A stretch of 64,000 bases of DNA from positions 1,054,001-1,118,000 of the forward strand of contig JAHDVF020000864.1 in assembly GCA_022606425.2 (NCBI GenBank), in the 5' to 3' direction. A program made the position numbers and the translations under genes. The DNA comes from Lepidostoma basale. Taxonomy: Eukaryota; Arthropoda; Insecta; Trichoptera; Lepidostomatidae. Numbering within the stretch: the stretch's first letter is position 1; each line of letters starts with the position of its first letter. The notes beneath the pieces are model-generated. The model had not been told where the DNA came from. It did not search any database and saw nothing but the letters and a program-made list of their open reading frames with translations. Positions 23,941 to 36,800 of the stretch are shown here, piece by piece.

Positions 23941-24744
23941 GTAGTATGATAGTGTTTATAGACAATTACTCATATTCATATGTTTTATATTTATTATTTT
24001 TCACATGTAATCAATTTGGTACACAATAATTTAAATATTTGATTCTTCTCATTAATTTCTATAAGTCGACACCTAAAGGACTCCTTTCAGTAACTTTGAT
24101 CAATATGTTTTTGCTTATTTAATACCTCCGTGCTTCTGTTCTGTTTTTGATTTTATGAAAATAAATTGTCGGTTGAGTTTTTTTTTAATGATAGAATTGA
24201 TGAAGTGATATTATTATCAAGAATAACTTTTGATATCTGCATATGCTTGTACTAGGTGTGATTTATTATAATAGTCTCGGGGGTATTAAATATGCAACGA
24301 TGATACTATGATATGAGTATTATGTATTTTGAGGTAATTTATTTATATGATTTCTTTTAATGAATTAAAACATTTTTACCATTTTCGATTTTATTTTTCT
24401 CAACATGTTTCAAAAGTTGTATATCTTTATCATCTGTTATTGATCATATATCGATGTAAGCTGTTAACCAGTTTATATTGTTCTTTTGATGATGAAGATA
24501 TAAAATTCCACAGGGTTAAGTTTACAAAAAAATCAAAAATTTATTTAGTTTCCTTATTTATAGGAAGCATCTCCTAAAGTACAAGCATACACATCATTAC
24601 CAACTTTGGATTAAAAAGTTTGTACCAAATTATATTTTAACGACTAGTCTTTTTTATGTAGCTCTTTACTGTCATCTTGAGCTTCAAATTTACTTACCAT
24701 ATGTATTTATAAATAGTGTTAGAAAATCTACATTAAAAGTATTT

Positions 24745-24750
24745 TTTATT
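24745..24750 (-). terminator. Polyadenylation signal of the carboxypeptidase
   Basis: TTTATT on the plus strand reads AATAAA on the minus strand, 75 bases beyond the stop codon at 24825. Confidence 0.45.
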
Positions 24751-24824
24751 AGTAATTAAATATTAAATAGTCTTAACAAATTAGAGGCACTACATTATGT
24801 TTGTAAATAATTTAGGAGGGGATA

Positions 24825-27800
24825 TTAGGCATGACTGGCAGCCTCGGCCATGACCAGCAAGCTTTCCTTGGACTCCCGTCCCACTTTTTCTATGTACGTA
24901 GCCGGCAGCACAAATCCATAGCGCCCTTTGTCACTTAGCTCGATAGTGTAGGAATATTTTATGCCCTTGGACTTGGCCCAATCGTCAGACCCTCCTGAAG
25001 CGGGGTACAAGACCACACTGGAGACCCCCACTCTGTAGGGTGATCCTCCTGCGTTCACAATCGCCTAGAATAAAAAAATACGTTCAATCAGTGAAAAATA
25101 GATATTTATACTCAAAATACTCATTCTCCCAGCACCCTTGAGATGAATAATTAAAGAAAAACAGTATATAAATTATCCAAATTATTATTATTTACTCAAA
25201 ATAATGTTGAGTACACACATTTCGTTTTCACAAAACCGAAGTCAAAACAGCGCCCCGTGCTATCTGCTTTTCAAACATCGCTGGACAATTGTGAAAATGA
25301 GCCATAATTAAATTTAACTCCGTGAAGTTTTTCAGATTGTTAAGCGCCGCCATGGCTTTGTCAATGGCATTGTTGTCTTCGTCATCAAAAGTAGAGATCA
25401 CCTTCTTTACCTTTTCTCCATGCTTAACATAGTAGAGCGCTGCGTGGATCCGCATACCCTATCGCGAGACAATAGGCTCCGGTGGAAGCGGAGTTTTGGC
25501 ATCATCTTGTAAACTGTCACGATACTAGGATCATTCACGAATATTTTTTTGTCGCCGAAATATCGTTTACCACAGGTGAAAATTTTCGTACTGTTCACCA
25601 TGTGGAATAAACAAGTGACGTAAACCATTTCAGTATAAAACACCTTCAAACGGTCTCCGGCTTTCAACATGTAGGCTGCACTAACTGGTATCAGGATGCG
25701 TAGCTTCTTCGCCATGTCCAGTTTTCCTTGCCACAACAGTAACAAGTTCGAAAAGGAGACTACATCCAATATGGACTTAAATATGCCATTTAATTGTTCT
25801 CACCCCGAGAACCCTGAAATATTCTTAAATATTCGCTAAATTCTGAAATATGCTTTTATATTCCCTAATAACTAGGGCTAAAGGGGTTATATAGATCTCA
25901 AAACACCAAAAAACGTATTTTTTTTAAAGTGATGCCTAGGAAAAAAATATGCTTTTTATGTCGATTCCGAGCCCTAGTTAAGATGTATGAATAGATTCAT
26001 AAGAGAGTTTGTAGATACTTGATGAAGATGTTGAATGAAGATATTTATTTTATTAATTGGATTATATTTACCCGTGCAGCGTTGTAAGCAACTCGCTCTA
26101 GCTCACTGTCTTCTTCCGTCTTCAGCCTATCGTACCCCCACGGATAGAGGATGTACTCCCCGTAACTGTGGTATGTTGCATACAGCTTGAAGGCTACTCC
26201 CTTTGTTTCCACAAAGTTCTGTTGAAAATATACATAATATTATAATGTTAATATCATAATTCATGTGATAATGTATGGATTTCCATATATTTCTTTTATA
26301 TTCTCCTTCACTTTGTGTTGTGGATTCAAATTTGAATATATATACTCGTATATATAATTACATTTGGAATTACAACACTTTATTTCACTTAACACAGATA
26401 TGTTTCGGTTATAATATAACCTTTATCTTTTGTTTAGCTTTCATCGATAAAGGTTATATTATAACTGAAACATGTCTATGTTAAGTGAAATAAAGTGTTG
26501 TAATACCAAATGTAATTATATTTATTCAAGTTACCATACATTTTTGAAGAGTTACATATTGAATTAAATTTTGTTTTAAAATTAATAAATCTTTTTTTTT
26601 ATTGCATGCATTTTTATTTGTGCATATTATCAGGCAAAATAGTTATTAACAAAAAGTTGCACGGTCAGGTTTTATTTATTTAAATAGATACTCCAACCTA
26701 ACCTCAGCCGCTGTGATTTAAACTGATTTGCCGTCCTTTCCTGTCAGTTAACTAACTGTATGTTTGATTCTTGTAAGTAGTAGCATTTTATTGAATATTT
26801 CATTATGCATATTTGTTTATTTTTGTTATGTTTCATATTTATTTTATTGCTCTAGTTTTACAGAATTTGAAGCACAATTTCACATGCATGACTTGCTTAC
26901 TAATTTTCCAAAACTTGTATGCATGATATAATATGATTCATAATACTTATTATTATATTTCTTGAATAATGATGCAACACTCCATATTAAATATTGATAA
27001 AAATGTCTGTTTTCTAGAAGTTTTATTGTATGTTATGGGAGTGATATTTTTCACCTCACTAAGGTATTACCAAATGTTGATTCATAATATTTAATAATGC
27101 TGATGAGTGTTTGTGTATAAGTTTGTCTATACATATTGGTTTTTCCAACTTGGTATAAAAAAAATCACAAATATTTTGATAACAAATAGCGTTATGAGTC
27201 AATAATCTGTTAGTTTTATTGATTTCCGCAGAATATGATTTTTGCGATTCTCTGTAGATTTTATGATTAATAATATTTTTTGATTGCTACTATGATCACC
27301 CACACAAACACACAATTAATAAAAAAAAGGTATTTATACAGTGCAGAGTATACCGTATTTCCAATTGGAAATGTGTATTTGTAATTAAATATAAATAAAA
27401 TAATACAACAATATCTTACTCGCAGCGCTCGGCTTTCTGGTTCTGAGAATGCACTATGTCCTGGAAAAACTTCGCTGCAGGGATTCTTTGACGTTCCTTG
27501 GCCCCCCCACTTATATCTGCGGGGAGGTAAAAACTGTTATTAATGTTTTGTTATTTTCTATGATGTATAACATTTTATATAACATTAACCTATGTATAAC
27601 ATTTTAGTTAGAGCGCGTCCAAATGTTCTTTCTACCATATTTTTAGATTGGTAATTGAACTAAGCCCTTTGTTATAAATCTCAGTTTGCTGTGACGGTAA
27701 TTATTCAGCAATTAAATCACATTTTGCTGTATCTAATGATAATTTTTTTAAAGTTTTATACAATTTAAAAGATGTAAACAAATGTTTTGATAACTATATC

Positions 27801-30800
27801 AACATTAGTTATGATCATATTGAAATATCGAAATGGTTGTTTGTCAATACATTAAATAAAAATGTTAACTTTTAAATACTACCGGATTCCCGATATTTTG
27901 TGAAGTATCATTTAACAGTTTATTTATAATAACTAATTATTGCGATGTACTGTTGTGAACTTCAAATCCAATATATTTATTTTTATTTGTACAATACATA
28001 AAATTACTATCCATTCCTATTTGCATACACGGATTTGTGGAATATTTTTAAACTTTTAAAAGACTCTCCTGTAAAATGTGAAAAAATAACATGCGTTATT
28101 TTTTTTCCAAATAGGTACAGATATTTAATGTCTAAAATGACATTTGATATTATTGATATAATATTAAATGTCTAAAATGACATTTGAAATTAATAGTATG
28201 ATATTAAATGTCTAAAATGACATTTAATATTTATGATATGATATTAAATGTCTAAAATGACATTTGATGTTTATGATATGATATTAAATGTCTTATATGA
28301 CATTTGCTATTAATGAGATATTAAATTTCTAAAATGACATTTGCTTTTAATGAGATATTAAATTTCTAATATGACATTTGATTTTAATGATGTGATATAT
28401 AAATGTCTAAAATGACATTTGATATTATTCATATAAATGTCTAGTGACATTTCATATTAATGATATGATATTAAATGTCTAAAATGAAATTTGATATCAT
28501 TCATATGATATTAAATGTCTAAAGTGACAATTAATGTTAATGGCATGATATTAAATGCCTAAAATGATATTTCATATTAATGATATGGTATTAGATGTCT
28601 TTATTATAGTTACCCAAAGTTTCTGTTGAGATCCGCGCCACTGCAAGTCCCGTATCCGTGCCTATTCTTCCTCCACAGCCGGTCTTTGGTGTGCGAGTAT
28701 TCATACCCATCGGGATTCAGCACCGGGATGATGTACCTATAAATCAAATCACCTTTACTCCAGTGGATGTCTCAGAAATATTTTGAAACAAATTTTCCCT
28801 ATAAAATGTATTTTTTTACAATTCCCCTCCCTACATTTGCTTTTACGAATGTATTTGATTAAACAAATTAAAACTTTTATTATAAATGGGTGTTCACAAT
28901 GAAGTTTTGGTTCCAACTGTTAAGAATGATGAAAGTAGAATAAAAGCGGTAGAGATGAGATCCCTTAGACACATGCGTGATAAAACGATGTAAGACAGAA
29001 TTTCAAATGCTGATGTCAAGAAGGAATCCAGAGCGGAAAAAAGTATTATGAACAAAATTATGAAATAATCACTCAATTGGTTTGGACATATGGAATACAT
29101 GGATGAAATAATGGTTAAGAAAGTATACGTTAACGAGGTGAATGGAGTACGGAGTCGAGGAAGACTGGAAAAAATATGGCTTGACCAAATAATCAAATTT
29201 TAAAGTTTGGCCATGTTGGAAGTCGGAAGAATCGATGTGCGTGTATGATTCGCTGTGTGAATGTGGAGGAAGCTAGAGAAGTTTGTTAGGATATAGTAGT
29301 GTGGCGATCCATTCTTCCCCTCCGGGGAAACTGTGTGTTGATTTGTTGTTGAATGAAATCATCTGTTTTCTATAAGTTGTTTATATTTTATGGAATGACA
29401 TGTGTCGCCTTGTTAAGGCATTATCAAATGTGCTACTGTTGGTAATGCCTTAGCAAGGCGAAGCATGTAATTCCCATATAATACACAAATAAAATTCAAG
29501 AAAACAGACGTTTTCATTCACGATGCCGAAACCAATTGAATCTAGAAAACAAGTGGAATAAACCTAAATATAAAATCTAAAAAAATATATTATTCTTTTT
29601 CCATAATTTATTTTCTTTCAATATAAAAAAAAACCTTACGAGACAAAATCTTTATTTTTGTATGTATACTTATTGCTAGTCTGAAATTCATTAGTGGGCG
29701 TTGTTTTATGATTGTGTCTTGAAATTGACATTCAGTTAATTTTATTTTCGCTTATACAGTCACGCAATTATATATAATTTAATATTATCATAAACTGACA
29801 TTACGTATACATTTTTTTTATGACGTCTTCATCTTCTTCTTCCTATTATTGTAGATCTTGCAATCTGTTTATACAGGATATCAAATTTCTTCCTGTGATG
29901 AAGACATCCAGCATTCTTTCCATCTCTTTGGTGGTCTGGAGTCTCGTGCATCACGATATTAGCAATCCTCGCTGGATCCATCCTCTCGATGTGGTCCCTC
30001 CAGAATCGTCTATTCTGTCTATTCCACCTCACATGTCATCAATTTTGCAGGATCTGCAAATCTCTTCGTTGGTATCCTATCGCTATGACGTCAATTTGCA
30101 ATATCGTATTTGCTTCATGAATATTATTTCATTGATTTAAAAGATTTAGATCTCTTAACTGATCATTTCTGGCAGTTTGATTGCCCTTCCCACTGGCATT
30201 ACCACAGGCAGTTTAGATCTGCAAGATGGGATATAAAATATGCTGCGCTGACGCCGACTAAGATTTACTATTCGTGAACATGTTTGATGTAAGTATAATA
30301 TAAAATACAATTAAGAGATTTATTGTTTTTATTTTATCACTGTCAATCACATGTTGTGATGCTTATTGGAGCGGCGAGATGTGATATTTATTAATGTAAT
30401 TACATTTAAATGTTTTCCACGGCTATTCTCGAAGCATAAAGTGAAATAATGTATTCAAATGAAGCTGTTATTACAAGGTCTATACTCAAAATATATGTAC
30501 GGAAAAACGTCATTATCTCTCGGGAATTCCACTCGTTTACCAGTTAAACCGGTAAGATATTCGAGATGTGTATTAAATCTATTATACCTCTATTGCTAAG
30601 GTTATCAGCTTTGGTCGAAGCACATGTTTAACGATTATTTATATATTTTACTTAAACAAAAAAAAAATAAGTCAACACATAGAATCTCCGAGGAAAAAAA
30701 AATATGCATGTAAACTTTTTATGCGATTTATTTTTACGCGAATTGTAATAGCAAAAATATTTAATTTCATACGAACTTTATCAAATCAAATCAGTTTATT

Positions 30801-33800
30801 TTTCAAAAGATATTACAAACAACTACTATATTATTGAGAACAGGTAAAATATAATATATAATACCAGGCACGCATGTGAGATGGTTCGATTTTCGCAATA
30901 CAAGACACTCTCCAAAGTCAAGAGTATTTGTTTTCTGAACGTACTTTCACTAATATGAAAGACGTCGATCCCTAAAGCGATCATGTCCAGCAGTTTGATT
31001 GCTCTCTCCACCGGCATCATCAGAGGCAAGTTGGTTCTGCATATTGGAAGGTAAAAAATTCTGTGCTGACGCTGTCGAAGATAATCATCCGGAACATGGA
31101 GGTGGATACTCTCCAAGATGACGTGTAAAAGCAAATAAAATGGCTTTATCCCATGCATTTCTCTTGGACATTATGCCGGAAGTTTTCCAAATTTAAATAC
31201 ACATGCGTTATATTAAGTTTGAGATTCAAAAAAAAATCTAGAAACTCTAACGCAATTTCAAATGGCCATCTATGCATTTTTGTGTGCAGTGGCATTTGCT
31301 ATCCCTGTGGTATCTCTGATATATACGTCGTCGTCGTATATCGTCGGTTCAAAGGTAAAACTCATTAAGTGACATTTTAATTTTTTTTTTTTGCAATTTC
31401 TGTATAAACTTGTGATTTCTACGTCAGAAAATAATCACCAAGTGTATTTATTAAAGAATAACAGTTATTCTTTTATAAAAACACTTGGTGATTATTTTCT
31501 GACGTAGAATTCACAAGTCTACAGAAATTGCAAAAGAAAAAAAATTAAATGTCACTTAATGAGTTTTACCTTTGAACCGACGATATATTGACGTTAATAT
31601 TTGTTGAACATTGCCAAAATAAAGGTTAATAGAAATCGCCGTATTTATAATATAACTGGAATATTTTCGTTTGTACCGTCGCATTTATTTATAACTCACT
31701 TCGGTTGTATTATCTGAGAGAACTTCATAACTTCATACTTCACACGTCTAAGTTCATCTAATGGGTTTCTAATACGCGCGCTGTCATTCGTAGGAAGAAC
31801 TCTCAGAGATCGGATCAGAAATGAGATGATAAGGTCTATCTGAGGTGTTTAAAGATATAATGGGGTGGGGAAGAAGCAGAAGGCGCTTTTGGAAGGATCA
31901 TGTGGACCGCATGGAATATACAATGCTTGCAAAAATTGTAAAATATGTTAACCCCAGCAGCAAGAGGCTACCAGGAAGGCCGCCGAAGAGATGAAGGGAT
32001 TCATCACCCCAGGATAATTCACAGTTACAAACAGGTCATACAACGTAAACCAAGAGGAAGTAGAAGAAAAGAAAGCGCTGTCACGACAATACCCGAGAGT
32101 TGTTGATCATTTGAATATCGAAGAAGCCAGGACTCACCAGTCGATGTCCCGAACGAGCCTTGGGCCCGTGTCGTAGTTCTCCACAAACTCGTTGATGATG
32201 TAGGTCACGACGGCCGGGCTGATCCACTCGCGCGCGTGGATGCCGCCGTCGATCAACACCGCCTTGTTGCTTCTCTTTCCATCGGAAATCTTCAGCATCT
32301 GCAGCATAAAATCATGAACATGAAAAAAAACGAAATGAAAAATGAAGACAAAAAAAAAATCATCGTATATAGGAAACTTATTCTGATTTAAATACCATAT
32401 AGGAAAATAATACTTTTATAATACCATCCCGAAGTACAATAGGTACGTACGAAAATGGGACATAAATTAATTTATCTGTTTCTAAGCACTTTGACTTGGT
32501 ACAATTAAAAGAGTTTGGACATTATTATAAAAAATATTCATTTATTTAATACGAATGAAAACCTTTTTTCTAGAAGTTTTATTATATTTTATGTGACTGA
32601 CATGTTTTGCCTGTCTAAGGCATTATCAAATGTAGCGAAACATGTCAGTCATTTAAAATATAATAAAACTTCTAGAAAACATATGTTTTCATTCGTATTA
32701 ATTATTTAACTGGTTCGATGCCACGCGCGTTAACGCGTTCTCCGATTCCGTGCTCGCCAGGCCGGCCATACAAAATGAGCGCGTATACGCGCTCACCCTT
32801 GAGCTTGTCGCAAGCCAATATCAAATCCAATTGGAATAATTTGTAAATTAGAACGCATAGAGACATATATTAGGATGGTTAAGAAATACTAAAATATAAC
32901 AATTTCCCTATATTATCAAAGTTCCAGTCAGCTTTCTAGAAGCTTTCACTGACAGTCAATAGGTGTCTCTGATACAGGGTCACCGACTTCAGTTTTTTTC
33001 GTAATTGTGATGATTTATATTTACTTCGTTTGCAGTTTTGTTCAATGGTTTATTTTTTATGCGTTATTTTTTAAAAATTTTAATAAATAAATAAATCAAT
33101 AAACATATTTTATAAACATAGTTATATTCCACCACATTTATAAATAAACGCGTTTTCTTTTTTCTGAGTGAACGGCAGCTTAAACGCCACATGGTGTACA
33201 TATTTATTAAGTTGTCATAATATCCTTTATATCTGTATACAAAAAATATATTTTTTCAGGTTTAATTTTTGTTTAAAAAAATCACGCCCTGCTGGGTACG
33301 GCAATACTAATAACTTCCGGCATTTAAAGGGTTAATATGGAGTTTTACATCATTGTTCAGGAAACAATAAAAAATATGTACGTTAAAGTGTAATTATTTT
33401 TATTATTTCTGCAATTTATTATTATTTTATTGAATAGCTCTTTACATCATTACAGCGCGAACCAAACTGATGTAAAGGTTAGAAAAAAAACATCAAAGGA
33501 AATATGCATAGAACCATGTGAATTTCGAAGCGCCTCTGTCTGGCAATTCGGGGCATAAAATAAGATATGCCCCTTGCTCTGTTATTCAGGACAGGTGATC
33601 AGGTGAGAAACACCACTTTTAGAGCAAGAACAGGAGTGTCGGACATCATCGGGAGAGTGGCAGTGCTAAAGTGGTGCTGGGCAGGCCAGGTCTCTGGTAG
33701 TCCTGACGATAGATGGACCAAATGCCTCATTTGTTGGTGGGCTAGGACTGTGATCCGAAACCCAGTATGTCTCCAACTCAGATGGAGGGACGATATTAAA

Positions 33801-36800
33801 AAGACCGCCGGTATGACATCGATAGTCATGGAAGCAGAGGCCTAAGTCTAGGGGTGGACGGATCAGGCTAATGATAATAATGATGATACTCTGCTATAAC
33901 GGGGGAACATACATATTTAGTTCTATCAGTATTCCTGGATTATAAATGCCCCGGAATGGTTATTCTTGTCGAAATAACTTTAAATACAATAGTTCATTGT
34001 TTTGGCCGAAACACTATGATACTTTAACATTATAAACTATTAAATAAAAAAACTTTGTTTTTATGTATCACAATTAATAATTTATTTTTCGCGACAGCTG
34101 TTTCGTCAACCTATGTTGACATCATCAGGTGTTCCAATAATATATCAACTGTCAAATTTTCGTGATTTTTCGAACTTTTATGTGAATTTGTTCCTATGTC
34201 AATTTGAATAATTTCTTTGATATAATTTTGAAGTTCTTGCTGGAGTTGAGTTAGGTACGTAATTATTTTAATTAAAAGAACGGTTAGTTACTATTTATAG
34301 GAAAAAATATTAAAGAAAATATTATATAACTTTAGTTTTGTTCGATTTATTAATTCGCCCTTTTAAATGGTTGAATGAGGAATTCTATCTATCCATTCTT
34401 GAATGGTCTTATTCTCGCGTCTCCATTATAGCGGGACGGCAATACGCTTATTTCGAACGCCAATGTCTTTCCTTAACACAACATATTTTTTTGATTTGGG
34501 TCCATAGTTAAAAAAGTAATGAATAGTTTGCACTGACCTTCAGCTCCCTCCCCTCGTGAGAGCTGCCGATGCTAATGACGCTGCATATCTGCGGGTATGT
34601 TTTGGCCAGGTAGTCCAAATAGCCGTGGATGTCGTTCAGCCGGTGGTACTGGCGCCACGTCATGCGGTGACCTGCTCGCGTGTTTTAACTCATGATTAAT
34701 ATATTCTTTGATCATTGGGCAGTTGCCGATGAGTCCGACGAGTGAATGTACATATTTACACGAAGATGGCAGTGCGTGGTGCACACAGTTTCTGATAACA
34801 AAAATACTGACATTCCTTTAAGATGCTTAGATTTTTTCCTCCATATAACTATAATTCAAATTGTAATAAATTCACCAAAAAAATCATTATTTATTTATTT
34901 TGTTGAATCGCTCTTTACATCAAAACAGCGCGAGCCAAAATCGATGTAAAGGGTATAGCTATCATATTGATTCTCTTAAAAAGTGATAAGTAGCTAATCT
35001 ATTGTCATTTTATTGTCATGTGAATTCTACATCGGACCAAAGACAGTAGTGTGGCAATCACACTGTCATCGCCGGGAATCGAACCCGGAACCTTCGGTGT
35101 GGCAGTCAGAGCATTTACCACGGAGGTCGTCTAATAGAGCTTGTCGGGTGAAACTTCGTAAATTTCGAATTTTATCAAAACGGTAAAATTAAAACAAAAT
35201 TTTATAATAATTTCAAAGCAATAATATAATAGATATTATAGAACTGAATACTATTTCTTTAATTTTATCTCATATAATGTAGGATTTTTTTATCTACGAA
35301 TTATTCTTGTCATGAATAATATTATTTAATATTTTAATGTTTATTAATCTGAATTTGGAATTTGTGCATTTTTTACGCAAGTTTGATAAAATAATTAATT
35401 AAAAAAATGTGATCAGAAACATTTTATGAGAATGATATAATAGATTTTTTAGCGTGAAGAGATTGCAGAGGTGCTAGACAGAGACAGAGACAGTACATAG
35501 TAGGGGCGGGGTCATGCGCCGAATCGGGTGTCCGCGGCTGACAGCGGCATGCCATGCCGTGCGGGTAGCATGCACTTGTCTGTGGAGACGAACCCCAGTT
35601 GGCTGCCGGCCAGTACTCCATGTGGTCGTCGAGAGAATTGTAGCCCAAGTAAGCGCCAAGGGCCGCCATTTTGCGGTTAGCCGGTTTCACAACCGGCATG
35701 ACTAACTGACCCTTGGTCCTGTAAGTGTGCCAAAAACTGTAAGCCCTCGCTGCAAACCAAAATACCATCTGCTCACGTGTGTTCCAATACTTTTCGTCCG
35801 GGGAACATGTCCTGCCGTGATATTTCGGAGACTTTCTAAAAATCCTTATAATAAAGATATATTATCATCACACGCATCTCGTATAGAGGAATAAATGGAT
35901 TTTAGAGCAACCATTTTGTTTCTTCATTACGAGTAATACATCTTTTTATTAAATACAAATTATTTCCTTTTTATCGCTGAATATTCTTATAGTATAATTT
36001 TTGGAAAGTTTATGCATTTTTTTCGTTACATTAGTTTTATACATACATACATACAAACCATCACGCCATTTCCCCGCAGGGGTAGGCAGAGAGAATGGAC
36101 TGCCACACTACTCTGTCCTGGCAAACCTCTCTAGATTCCTCCACATTCATACAACGAGTCATACACGCACTAATTTAATTTAATCAAATTAGTTTTATAT
36201 TATTGTAAAACGTGTCTTTGTGATTAATACGAATGAAACGTCAGTTTTCTAGAAGTTTTATTATATTTTATGGGAATGACATGTTTCGCCCTTCTAAGGC
36301 ATTATCAAATGTGTCTTTGGGCGTCAAATGGTTCCTTTAATTGATATAATATCTCCCTCGAGAATGCATTTTGATGTTGTACTTATGCCTTTCTAACAAT
36401 AAAAAATAAATAGACAGCATAAGAAAAGTCGATTTTTATCAATGTGATGTTTTTTTTTTATTGAATCGCTCTTTACATCATGACAGCATGAGCCAAATCG
36501 ATGTAAAGGGTATTATAGCTATCATAGTGATTCTCGTGACATGTGATAGGTAGCTAATCTATCGCCATTTTATAGTCACGTGAATTCTACACCAGACCAA
36601 AGACAGTGTGACAATCATATTGCCCTCGCCGGGAATCGAACCCGGAACCTTCGGGGTGGCAGCCAATGCACTAACCACTCGGCCACGAAGGTCGTCGTTT
36701 TCTTAGAATATTATTTAATAAGTTTTTCGGTTTTCTCACCTTTTTTATTTTGAAGATTTTCTTCCGTTATTGGGTTTTCTTGGTCTATATTCCTTTGCAA

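Noticed and set aside
28126..28600. CRISPR-like regular repeats
   Set aside because: Units are directly adjacent without unique spacers and the context is a eukaryotic intron; it is a minisatellite.
35424..35768. Minus-strand frame of 114 residues in a carboxypeptidase intron
   Set aside because: It has no M14 motif and no matching splice phases; the exon at 36740-36922 joins directly to 34538-34671 in phase. Probably repeat-derived GC-rich text.
36620..36696. tRNA gene on the minus strand
   Set aside because: A and B boxes are present but it is the head of a multi-copy SINE with a shared non-tRNA body.
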